NCBI GenBank assembly: GCA_030849065.1
Contig: JASAON010001657.1
Span: forward strand, 124,001 to 188,000
Source of the DNA: Jaenimonas drosophilae
Lineage: Eukaryota > Euglenozoa > Kinetoplastea > Trypanosomatida > Trypanosomatidae
Direction of reading: 5' to 3'
Length of the DNA stretch: 64,000 nt
Shown here one piece after another: positions 56,079 to 64,000 of this stretch. A program made the translations under genes and the position numbers. The notes under the pieces are model-generated. The model did not search any database and had not been told where the DNA came from. It was given only the letters and a program-made list of their open reading frames with translations. How positions within the stretch are numbered: position 1 is the stretch's first letter; every line of letters starts with the position of its first letter.

Positions 56079-57872
56079 TCAGACATCGGCTTCGTCCTCC
56101 GTTCCGACATCACCATCACGACGGCGGCGACGCATTCCGGGGAGCTCTTGTTCGTCATTAGCGGTGTATTCCACTCCCGACATGTTCTCACCTGCTGGCT
56201 CAACGTCGCTCTCGCCACCTTCACGGATGAGGTCCTCGGTGACTGGAGAGGCAGCAAGGGGCAGAATTCCCAGAAGAAGGCTACCAATGGCGTCGTCATC
56301 TCCAGCGTGACTGTAGAAGACGCCCTCGGAGAGGTTGTTCTGCTGTGCCGCATCATCTCCACCGTCGCCATGATCAAAGGCGTCCTCATCCTCATCGGTC
56401 ACCTCACATTGCACAATCACCCCTTGAAAGCCATTCTTGGCCACAATTCTGCAGTACACCCACGAAAAGGCACTTCCCAGGACCACAAAGCCAACCAGTG
56501 CCATGCCAATGGCGAGGGAGCTCATGGCAGAGACAATGGCGGCCATGAGTGAGAAGGCTGCTGCGGGTAAGAGGCAGAGGGCGGCCATAGGGGTGCTGCA
56601 TGGAAGAGCAAACGGACGGGCCAGATTCGGGTACTGAATCCGCAGACGTATCAAGGACCCATAAATGAGCAGCAGACGCAGGCAGTAGAGGGATTGGCAT
56701 AGAGAGACAACGTTGTTGAAGTTCATCGTCAAGCTAAAGATGAGGGTAATGGCTGAATTGATCACCACGGCAGGAATAGGAGTACCAAGACGTGGGTGGT
56801 AGTAGCCAATCACCCTGGAGACCTTCTTGGGGAACATCTCCATCGTTCCCATACCCGCCAGCAAACGGCTGGTGCAGCACATGGAGGTTAGAGTGAAGCC
56901 CAAGCCACTCAGCACAGCTCCAATGAAGAGCATGTACTTGAGCCAAGGCCCGGCAATAATCTGAGCAACCTGCGGCCAATGCCCTGCTTGCCATTTGCTG
57001 TAATCTTGACCAACACCCACCGCACTCACTCCGGCCAGCATTGGAAGCACGTAGGCCACGTAGGTCCCAAACATGAGGAGAACCATGGCGCGAGGTAGTG
57101 TGTGTTGAGGATTTGCGATTTCCTCCACAACGGCACCGGCGTTTTCAATGTTGGCGTAGTTCCAGCTGATGATGGAGAAGAAGTTGGACCAATTCACCGA
57201 CTTCACATCCACCCACAACACTGCGCGGTTAAAACCATGCGCAAAGAGCTGAATCACAGTGAGGAGGAAGAAAGGGAGGATGGTGATGCCGCAGAGAATG
57301 ATGGAGCTGCTACCCACCAACTCCACGCCCACACAATTAAGAACGCAGCACACAACGACGACGCCCACCTTCACGAAGGCCGTCTCCAGGCCACTTAGAT
57401 TCGTCAGGTTGGTCACGTAGGCTGCGGTCAGGTTCGGGTAGGTGGCGTTGCCAATGAAAGTGATGAAGATGGTTGCCAGAATACACATGAACGAAATAAA
57501 TGGTGGAAAGGCAGCATTCGTCCACATCAGCACGCCGGAGTTGCTGGGTACAGCCGTGGAGAGCTCCGCCACTGCCAGCCCCGTTGGGAAGCACCACATC
57601 CACGGCAAAATCGTGCAGACTATCAGTGTGATCAGTGGCCCACCCGCGCCAATTCCCTCTTCAAAGCCATAACCACCTCCCACACAGTTGGCGAACAAAA
57701 TGCCGAACAGTGCGACCGAGTTGAGGGAGCCACGATGGGCCACCGCCTCACCCGCTCGCTGAACCCATGCCGGACGGCGTATCACTTCTTTTGTGTGTCG
57801 AAGCTGAGGGTGAAATACAGGTTCAATGTGCTTGGACATTGTAGCCGCACCAGCTCTCTCATTGCTGCTCAT
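56079..57872 (-). CDS. APC-family permease, polyamine/amino acid transporter-like
   Basis: Protein of 597 residues with ATG at 57870-57872. About twelve transmembrane helices span residues 50-495. The first helix has the broken GGGYGFEEGIGAGGPL motif, matching the G-G-x-x-G-x-E-D segment of the PHS/PUT group, which includes protist and plant polyamine transporters. Further motifs include SWNYANIENAGAVVEEIANPQHTLPRA split over helix 6, and YHPRLGTPIPAV before helix 9. A hydrophilic, acidic cytosolic tail of about 100 residues ends in a basic run (MRRRRRDGD). Substrate is inferred from the family; cationic amino acid transport is equally possible. Location is probably the plasma membrane. Confidence 0.88.
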   Translation of the reverse strand: MSSNERAGAATMSKHIEPVFHPQLRHTKEVIRRPAWVQRAGEAVAHRGSLNSVALFGILFANCVGGGYGFEEGIGAGGPLITLIVCTILPWMWCFPTGLAVAELSTAVPSNSGVLMWTNAAFPPFISFMCILATIFITFIGNATYPNLTAAYVTNLTNLSGLETAFVKVGVVVVCCVLNCVGVELVGSSSIILCGITILPFFLLTVIQLFAHGFNRAVLWVDVKSVNWSNFFSIISWNYANIENAGAVVEEIANPQHTLPRAMVLLMFGTYVAYVLPMLAGVSAVGVGQDYSKWQAGHWPQVAQIIAGPWLKYMLFIGAVLSGLGFTLTSMCCTSRLLAGMGTMEMFPKKVSRVIGYYHPRLGTPIPAVVINSAITLIFSLTMNFNNVVSLCQSLYCLRLLLIYGSLIRLRIQYPNLARPFALPCSTPMAALCLLPAAAFSLMAAIVSAMSSLAIGMALVGFVVLGSAFSWVYCRIVAKNGFQGVIVQCEVTDEDEDAFDHGDGGDDAAQQNNLSEGVFYSHAGDDDAIGSLLLGILPLAASPVTEDLIREGGESDVEPAGENMSGVEYTANDEQELPGMRRRRRDGDVGTEDEADV

Positions 57873-58998
57873 CTCTGCGTTGGATATGTGTCACAGAGAG
57901 AACACGTGCGACTCACAGCAAGTGAAGGGGAGAGGTAACAGCAACAATGAAAGTGGATACGCGAGCGCCGAGCACTTAGGACAGCACTAGACGGCTGTTT
58001 GATCTATATAATGAAGACAGATTCAACACACGTCAAGGCACGGAGGGGAAGTGGGGTACTGTGCTTCTGTCCACTGTGAGTGAGTGAATGGAAGAATCAC
58101 CACTGCAGAGTTGCACCAACGAAACGATGTATGCTTACGCACAACGCGTCTCGCTGAGTACTGCAGAAAGAGACGACGATTCGAGTAGGGTGGACGCACA
58201 AGAAAGAATGGGTAGAGAGGTTATCACACAGGGTCCACGAGAAATTTGGGGCGATGAATGTTCCCCAGCCAATGAGCCTCCAGGATCCAGAGTTGCAGAA
58301 CCCTGTACCGTCTACGGTTGGCCGGCTGGTGAAGCTGGCAGAAGAAAATAAAACCGGACGATGACCGATTGAAGTCGCTGCGCCTCAGGATCAACCACTA
58401 CAGCACACTCTGTAAAGTGGTGTAGGGGGTTGAGCTATAGGATGTGTTCCTTGGTTGCTACAGTTCTAATGGAGCTAAATTGGGCGGGCCGTCTATACGG
58501 AAGAAGATACGGCACGCACGAGGTGTATGGGTGAGGAGACTCCTTCGTAGAAGCGAAATCAACGGAAAAATTGAGAAGCATGTGCATACTTCCACCACAA
58601 TAGCAAAACTACTCTGCCAATGTTGGGTCTCTACAGACACCATGAGCGTGCGCATGTTCTTCAATAAATGTCCTGTGCGCGGACAACTCCTGCGTCGCAG
58701 AGCATCAACGACGTCGGTGTATGAATCCACGCATGATCCAACCTGTCGTTGACAAACATCAGCGGCACACATCTCTGCACGTAACAATAAAAGTAACCCA
58801 CAGATGCTATCCAATGTTGGGCAAGAGAAGAAGGTCGGCTCACATGTGGTCAGCTGCACACGAGGAACTACGGAGTGCTCATCAGAGTGTGAAGCAGCCA
58901 TCGATGCGGGGGGACGACGCAACGGAAGAATCTCTTCACAGATAGACCCCTTTCATCTCCGCCTTCTGCCAGAGCACCTTTGTGCTGGAGCTATTCTT
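57873..58998. other. 1.1-kb spacer between the proteasome and permease genes
   Basis: A minus-strand frame of 147 codons with an ATG (58458-58901) lies here, only 97 nt below the proteasome gene stop. It is Cys/Leu/Arg-rich, matches no family and has no convincing acceptor tract, so it is not called. Nothing else was recognised. Confidence 0.45.
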
Positions 58999-59856
58999 TT
59001 AGGAGAACTTCTGCTCCTGTTGCTTCTGCTTCTCCTCCTCAGCCTTCTCTTCTTCTGCGCGTTGGCGGTCGGCCTCCGCAATCAGTGGTTGGAGCTCCGT
59101 CGCAGACATGATCTTGAACTCGGGCATGGTGGATGGGTTGGGTGCATAGGGATCCAGCAGCATCAGCTTCTGCTTCGTGGCGGGAACCTTTCGCAGAATA
59201 GCCATTTCTAGGCGCTCCGGCTGAAGCTTGATGGAGTCCATCGTCTTTCCAATGATGCGGAGTCCGAGCACCATGGCCTCCTCTAACGTCAAGGTGTTGG
59301 ACCACTCCTTCTTGAGTAGCGTGCGGGCAAGCTGATCATTCTGGCCAATGGCATGTGCCTCCCAGGCGGAGTAGTCTCCGCTGGGCTCCGTGGAGTAGAG
59401 CTGGTAGCCGTAGTGACGATCCCATCCAACAATCATAAAGGATACGCCAAATGGGCGAACACCGCCGTACTGCGTGTACAGTTGCTTCTCATCACAGATG
59501 GCGCGGCAGAGGTCTTCAATCACGATAGGCTCTTGGTAGGTGAAGGCATGACGCTGGGCCACCAAACGAGCCTGGTTAATGAGCGCGTAGGCATCCGACG
59601 TTACACCAGCCACACTGCAGCCTAGGTGGTCCGCAATCTTGTACACCTTCTCTCCACTAATGTTCTTGTCTTGCAAGTGCTCCGAGTCGAAGAGTGGGTT
59701 CTGGGCACTCTTCTCGGCCACGAGCACCACTCCCTCGGTCGTACGGAGACCAATGACGATACCAGCTTGTTGAATGGCCTCAACGGCGTACTCCACCTGA
59801 TACAGCCGACCTTCAGGGGAGAAGGTGGTGGTACGCGAGTCGTAGCGAGAAGACAT
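58999..59856 (-). CDS. PSMA4: 20S proteasome alpha subunit, PSMA4 (alpha3) type
   Basis: Protein of 285 residues from ATG 59854-59856. The N-terminal gate signature MSSRYDSRTTTFSPEGRL and the following QVEYAVEAI define a proteasome alpha subunit. IYKL-like VYKIADHLGCSVAGVTSDA and the GGVRPFGVSFMIVGWD segment match PSMA4 best. The C terminus ends in a Glu/Lys/Gln-rich tail, as in that subunit. Alpha subunits are non-catalytic; they form the outer rings and gate of the 20S core. It is about 20 residues longer than human PSMA4, mainly in the C-terminal half (a KVPATKQKLMLLDPYAPNPS insert). The 114 open codons upstream lie in a pyrimidine/CA-rich 5' region. Confidence 0.96.
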   Translation of the reverse strand: MSSRYDSRTTTFSPEGRLYQVEYAVEAIQQAGIVIGLRTTEGVVLVAEKSAQNPLFDSEHLQDKNISGEKVYKIADHLGCSVAGVTSDAYALINQARLVAQRHAFTYQEPIVIEDLCRAICDEKQLYTQYGGVRPFGVSFMIVGWDRHYGYQLYSTEPSGDYSAWEAHAIGQNDQLARTLLKKEWSNTLTLEEAMVLGLRIIGKTMDSIKLQPERLEMAILRKVPATKQKLMLLDPYAPNPSTMPEFKIMSATELQPLIAEADRQRAEEEKAEEEKQKQQEQKFS

Positions 59857-60274
59857 GAGTGCTGAGAGAAGAGTTGAGAGGTGTCTGGATGGCCACGGAG
59901 GGACGAGCACAAATAGACTGTGTTTGTGTGGGTGGATAGGTGTGGGTGTGTGTGTGTGGCTGTGGACGGGCGAAGAACCAATGCGCAGCAAACAGCGTAC
60001 TTTAAGAGAGAAAAGAAGCAGGAAAAAAAAGAACGAGAATTGTGAACAAGGTTGCCCAACACCCATGTCTGTCAGTAAGACTCCCAACACCTGTTCGTAC
60101 AGCGGCATCACAACGATGTTCATTCCTGGGAGCAGCTCCGTGTCAACGAGTCCCCGACTCATTTCATGGGTATAATGGCAATGGCAGTGCACAAACACGC
60201 CATTGGTGAGCTGCCATGCCTAGGCAGTAGGCAGCAGAAAAGGAGAGAGAGAGAGAGATAGAACAGCACCACAT
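59857..60274 (-). other. Intergenic spacer with GT and GA repeats
   Basis: This 418-nt spacer holds a GT-rich repeat near 59940-59958 and a (GA)n run at about 60243-60258 on the plus strand. On the coding strand these read as CA and TC tracts upstream of PSMA4 and downstream of the next gene. No gene was seen. Confidence 0.6.
60000..60040 (-). promoter_or_regulatory. Predicted trans-splice acceptor for PSMA4
   Basis: A long C/T tract ends in TTAAAG on the minus strand (AG is the complement of 60000-60001), 144 nt before the ATG. Later AGs nearer the start also follow a CA/CT-rich stretch, so the site is uncertain. Confidence 0.35.
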
Positions 60275-61117
60275 TCACTGACTGGAGATGCTTCCAAGCA
60301 CGCGGGACTTCTCCTTCCTGACAATCTCCTCAGCCTCCACAAGCCGCCACATGGACGTCAACGTCTGTGCCGAACAACCAAAATGGCGAATTCCTAAATC
60401 AAAAAGAAACCTACGTGTCTGTCGGGAGGAGCCAATGTCACGGCTACACCCTTGCAGTGAGGCTGTCATGGCATCGTACAAGAAACAACGTGTTTCCGGC
60501 AGACACTGCAGAACATAATCTTCCGTAGCTTTGATCAAGGCTGGATTAGTTGCAGGGGGTCCTGACCCTGCCCCGCCGTCCTCCGCCAATGGGGTGGATG
60601 AGGACGCTTCCTCATCAGTCTCCGCGGTTGTTGCAGATGCGCCGCTCTCATCCTCCCCCATCTTCAGAACCGAGGTTAGCAGGTCTTCTCGCAAGATGGC
60701 CACGTCACTCTCCGTAGCATGGTAGTGCAGCGCAAGCTGCAAAAGCTCTGCGTTGTCTGGTAGCGTCATTGCCGCAGTAGCCCCGATCCAATCGCGTGCT
60801 TCTCGGTAGCCGCCACTGGCATAGATGAGAGCCTTGACATAGTGCACCTGCCGAGGTGAATGCTGGCCAGGGATCCAAGTAGAAATGGCCTCTGCTGCCT
60901 TCATTGTCGTTCCATCCACCGCGCTGCCCGCTGTTGTGATGGGCGGGGTAAACCAGCTGCCAAACTCTGGGCAGTCAAGCAGGCCGTAGCGCAAGTAGGT
61001 CAGCCACTGCTGTGCCTCCGGAGAATAAGGGCTACTGAACTGGTGACGTAGAGAGCCATGGGAGGTGATGAGGGGAGCACGCACAGCGGCTACACGTCGG
61101 ACGGTATGCACTTGCAT
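60275..61117 (-). CDS. Unknown protein, probably mitochondrial
   Basis: Protein of 280 residues from ATG 61115-61117; 26 codons further up begin with TTG only. The N terminus (MQVHTVRRVAAVRAPLITSH) has Arg and hydrophobic residues without acidic ones, typical of a mitochondrial presequence. The rest is helical, with tetratricopeptide-like segments (HYVKALIYASGGYREARDWIG, NAELLQLALHYHATE) and an acidic Ser/Ala linker near 175-210. No family is recognised; helical mitochondrial ribosome or respiratory-complex subunits of kinetoplastids often look like this. Confidence 0.68.
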   Translation of the reverse strand: MQVHTVRRVAAVRAPLITSHGSLRHQFSSPYSPEAQQWLTYLRYGLLDCPEFGSWFTPPITTAGSAVDGTTMKAAEAISTWIPGQHSPRQVHYVKALIYASGGYREARDWIGATAAMTLPDNAELLQLALHYHATESDVAILREDLLTSVLKMGEDESGASATTAETDEEASSSTPLAEDGGAGSGPPATNPALIKATEDYVLQCLPETRCFLYDAMTASLQGCSRDIGSSRQTRRFLFDLGIRHFGCSAQTLTSMWRLVEAEEIVRKEKSRVLGSISSQ

Positions 61118-61373
61118 GACTATGAAAAAGAAACAATCACTTGCCAGCGAGCAGCGTACAAAACAGGGCTTTCTCAGATCACAATGAGTAGGCAAGATGA
61201 TTAAAGAGCTACAGCAAACACATGAACACGACCAACTATGCTACAAATCACACACACAAAAAAAAGGAAAACACATGGTGCAGAAGAGTTTTAGGTCATC
61301 GAGATGCTGTGGCAGGCAAACGTAGTGAAAGATCTTGTGTTGTGGTTATTGTTCATATCCGCCATCGGACTCA

Positions 61374-62330
61374 TTACACTCCAGAAGTCTGCGTAGCCGT
61401 GCCGAGCCCTAAGGGCTCATCCATGGCGCACAACTCCTGCATCCTTCGAACATCGATAATACCGTGAATGTTGCGTTCCGCAAGTTGTGAGGAAACAGGT
61501 GATGTCTCACCCCAGTCGCACGCACGAACAATTGTCTCTGCCACCACCTCCACATCCACTGGAGGTGTGAGCAGCTTCGTTCCATTGACGGCGGAGAAGA
61601 GAAGCTCGAGTGGCTTCCCAACCAACCACAACGGAATGTGAATCATCTGGCCGCTTGCCAGCATAACCGGCCGCGACCCATAAATCATAGCCGGTCGAAG
61701 CACAACGCCCTTTTCTCCAAGATTATCCAGCACCGCGCGCTCCGCAATTCGCTTCCCATGGAAGTAGCCCTTCAGCATCCGTTTGTGGCCCAGTGTTCGT
61801 GGGGCATACTGATTGAGAGGCTCCGCGGACACGTAGACCATCTTCTTTACTGCCGGAACCAACCGTGGGTGAGCCACTCCAGCAGCAATGTTTGTATTGG
61901 TATCCCCATTGATCTCCCGTGCCTCATCGTAGTCGCGTGTGAGCGCACCGACGCAGCTGACCACCGCCGTCGCCTGCGGATGATCGTGCATAAAATCAAA
62001 GACTTGTGTGCGAGATGCTGCATCGATGCTCACAAACTGAAGACGATCCGCTGGAGGGGCGTTGGGCTTGACTACGGCCTCTTCAATCGCAGTGGAAGTA
62101 CAGGAGGCAGAGGATGAGCCCGAGGATGGAGATCCAGATGACGAAGGATTTGTGGCCAGTGGAGGTACCCCAAGTCGGTGCAGCTCATAGAGGGGAGACC
62201 CCATCTCAGGGGTTCCACTGCGGGTGGCCACAATGACGTGGTAGCCCCGCTGCAGTGCTTTTCGCACCACAGGCACACCAACAAAGCCACTGCCTCCAAA
62301 GAGGAGCATCACTTTTTTGGTTGCGGACAT
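61374..62330 (-). CDS. Atypical SDR NAD(P)-binding protein, COQ11/NDUFA9-like
   Basis: Protein of 318 residues from ATG 62328-62330. A Rossmann dinucleotide motif LLFGGSGFVG (G-x-x-G-x-x-G) opens the protein, followed by RGYHVIVATRSG. A Ser-rich insert of about 25 residues (around 60-85) precedes VVSCVGALTRDYDEAREING, a VYVSAEP strand, and the GVVLRPAMIYGSR segment of extended SDRs. The catalytic YxxxK is not obvious (GHKRMLKGYFHGKRIAE covers the site). This group includes yeast Coq11 and the complex I subunit NDUFA9, so a role in quinone synthesis or respiratory assembly is plausible but unproven. Confidence 0.8.
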   Translation of the reverse strand: MSATKKVMLLFGGSGFVGVPVVRKALQRGYHVIVATRSGTPEMGSPLYELHRLGVPPLATNPSSSGSPSSGSSSASCTSTAIEEAVVKPNAPPADRLQFVSIDAASRTQVFDFMHDHPQATAVVSCVGALTRDYDEAREINGDTNTNIAAGVAHPRLVPAVKKMVYVSAEPLNQYAPRTLGHKRMLKGYFHGKRIAERAVLDNLGEKGVVLRPAMIYGSRPVMLASGQMIHIPLWLVGKPLELLFSAVNGTKLLTPPVDVEVVAETIVRACDWGETSPVSSQLAERNIHGIIDVRRMQELCAMDEPLGLGTATQTSGV

Positions 62331-63521
62331 GATGGTGAAGGTTGGCGCACAGAAATGGGCACAGTTCCCAGCACGCACCGTTCAGATATGCGCCAGAAGA
62401 CGATGCAAATTCCAACCAAGTGTTTTCGACGACCGCAGGTACGTCTAGAAGACGCTTTTTCGTTGAAGATTGAGTGGCGGATGTCCGTGGAAGCTGAATC
62501 CGACAGGAAAATAGGAATAAAGGGAGCAGAAAGAGAAGAGGAGTGTGTCAAGCAGTTCGTTCACACACACAAGCAGTCTGGTTCAGGTATTGCTGTGTGC
62601 ATACGCACGCACGTGTGCGGTCAATCCCCCAACAACTTCCGATGGTATCTGATATGGAAGAGAATGAGGCGGGTTGTTCCCCGGCCTACACTCTCACGAT
62701 GGACATTGTTTGAAAGAACAAATCCGCGCACACAGACAACGCCGTTACTCTTTGCGGTTGCTTTGTTTAGCCTTATTGAATATAGGTGCATGAAGAGGCT
62801 CTCCCTCAGTCTTTCTTCCTTGGCTCCGGTGGGTCTTGCTACCTTCCGTTTTCGGGGAGGAAGGAAAGGAAAGCACCCCATTCCTCCACCGCCCCCCCCC
62901 CTCTTGTGAGATCTGTCTCTTCCGTCCATGTAGAACACCAACTTGGGTACCCACGAGAAGTGAGAAACACCAGGTATCTATCGTGATATGGTACAGAAGC
63001 AACACCCCCACACAGCAACAACCGTTGCGAACACACAGCCAAGGGACGTGAGTGGACGAGTACTATGTTCATGCAAACCTGTCCATACAGAAGTACACTC
63101 CATCGAAGCCTCCCCCATCATCTCACTGTCGTTCCCCTACTCTCCAGCAGTCAAGCAGAAGGCGGTCAGTGTAGATGATGAACCTTTGAGAGCTTCACTC
63201 TGCCGCCAGCGAAGAGGTCGCTTCGCAATGGAAGAAAGAAAACTCAGGATTTTGATTTTTTTGAAAATTAAAATCAGTGAGAGGTGATGGATGGACGCAG
63301 GTCACATCTTCACCAATTCCGTCACACTTCACACCGACGCCACAACTCATCACAACAAACAACTCAACCCCTCCAGGTGCCAACAAAAGACAGCAGTCGT
63401 GGTATCGTCGATACTACACAGGACAGAGGCACCTATTTGTCATTCTTTCTCTTTTTTGTTTTTTTTCTGTTAATCGAACAATCTGACGGTCACACCACAC
63501 CTCGTTCGTGGACTGTATTTG
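62331..63521. other. 1.2-kb spacer between the right-edge gene and the SDR gene
   Basis: Holds a C run at 62890-62901 with purine-rich sequence before it, and a T-rich stretch at 63445-63468. Open frames are short, low complexity (Gly run) or start with non-ATG codons. No gene or RNA was recognised. Confidence 0.5.
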
Positions 63522-64000
63522 CTACACACGCACTTCCGTCTCCAAAGCGTCCACCTCATCTGCTGGCAGCCCTTGTTTATCGAGGGTCACGTTCAACAGG
63601 CGGTCGGTGATTGCTGCTCCTTCATCCAACCCGTCGCTCGTACCAATCACTGGCATCTCATTCATCCGATCGTAGATATCTGAATGCGTTCTGTTGGAGT
63701 CCATTCTCCCGCCTGTTTGGCTTCCCTTTGGTGTGGAGAGTGGAACCAGTTGTGAAAAGCTTCCACCAAACAAGGAAGACTGTTGGGTCAGGGACGTACC
63801 TGCTGCATCACTACCCTGCGAGGGTTGTGATAGGTGCGTGGATAGCCTATTCTTGGCAATAAAGCGTTGTCTAGCGATTCCGTCTGGGCCGTAATCAACA
63901 TTGAAGAGGTGAACGAGATGCAGCACCCCATCCTTTCCACGGATGTAGTCCGTTGGAAGCCGGGCGTCAAGGAAGTCCACCTGACGAAGATAGGTCCAGA
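63522..64000 (-). CDS. 3' part of an unidentified protein, cut by the right window edge
   Basis: The frame is open from the window edge to a stop at 63522-63524, giving 158 C-terminal residues. An apparent start inside (63978-63980) is GTG, and six further in-frame codons (WTYLRQ) precede it, so the gene continues outside. The first visible 45 residues look folded (VDFLDARLPTDYIRGKDGVL, HLVHLFNVDYG, IARQRFIAKN); the rest is Ser/Gln-rich, followed by an acidic C terminus. No family is recognised. Confidence 0.65.
   Translation of the reverse strand, partial: WTYLRQVDFLDARLPTDYIRGKDGVLHLVHLFNVDYGPDGIARQRFIAKNRLSTHLSQPSQGSDAAGTSLTQQSSLFGGSFSQLVPLSTPKGSQTGGRMDSNRTHSDIYDRMNEMPVIGTSDGLDEGAAITDRLLNVTLDKQGLPADEVDALETEVRV

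Noticed and set aside
58458..58901. 147-codon minus-strand ATG frame between the proteasome and permease genes
   Set aside because: Longer than expected by chance, but Cys/Leu/Arg-rich without any recognisable domain, only 97 nt from the upstream gene stop, and lacking a clear acceptor tract. Kept as a possibility, not called.
62178..62909. 243-codon plus-strand frame overlapping the SDR gene start
   Set aside because: Antisense to a well-supported gene; the non-overlapping part is low complexity.
1..64000. tRNA, rRNA, CRISPR, insertion sequence or prokaryotic operon features
   Set aside because: By-eye scan for tRNA B-box-like sequences, rRNA blocks, regularly spaced repeats and transposase motifs gave nothing convincing on either strand.

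Overview
The window looks like nuclear DNA of a kinetoplastid-type flagellate (Euglenozoa). All 24 supported protein-coding genes lie on the minus strand, each is a single uninterrupted exon using the standard stops, and they are packed head to tail with spacers of roughly 0.15-1.6 kb. Many starts are preceded, on the coding strand, by a pyrimidine-rich tract ending in AG, as expected for spliced-leader trans-splicing of a polycistronic transcript. The gene content suggests a free-living or early-branching lineage (bodonid-like): amino-acid synthesis enzymes, ciliary and chromatin factors, many long disordered proteins and near-balanced base composition. The genus is an inference; no rRNA, tRNA or spliced-leader gene was seen to settle it.

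Layout in transcription order (high to low coordinates). 64.0-58.9 kb: a gene cut by the right edge, an atypical SDR (COQ11/NDUFA9-like), an unknown probably mitochondrial protein, and proteasome subunit PSMA4-type. 57.9-46.4 kb: an APC-family (polyamine/amino acid) permease, then two inositol hexakisphosphate kinase-like paralogues on either side of an unrelated 1086-residue disordered protein. 45.7-40.9 kb: threonine synthase and a bromodomain plus CW zinc-finger protein. 40.6-33.1 kb: a 1336-residue disordered protein and a four-pass tetraspanin-like protein with a very long N-terminal tail. 32.0-27.2 kb: a MATH-domain protein, a small unknown protein and UTP25. 26.7-20.8 kb: a DZIP1-like cilium protein with a serine/proline repeat region, the mRNA-capping RNA triphosphatase, and a divergent mitochondrial carrier. 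20.4-11.5 kb: an FSP1/AIF-like flavoprotein, an F-box protein, NudC, a degenerate UDP-glycosyltransferase-like membrane protein and cystathionine beta-lyase. 10.2-0 kb: a LYR-motif protein, UTP12/WDR3, a full-length helicase-polymerase fusion of the Pol theta type, and a gene cut by the left edge.

The genes do not form a pathway; the order looks like an ordinary polycistronic unit, although two small-subunit processome components (UTP25, UTP12) share it. Every start was set to the first plausible ATG, because several reading frames extend upstream only through non-ATG codons.

The most notable observations are the uninterrupted helicase-polymerase theta fusion, a 123-nt perfectly identical block shared by the two otherwise divergent inositol phosphate kinase genes (a likely gene-conversion tract), and the bromodomain-CW reader. 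I found no clearly new multi-gene system.
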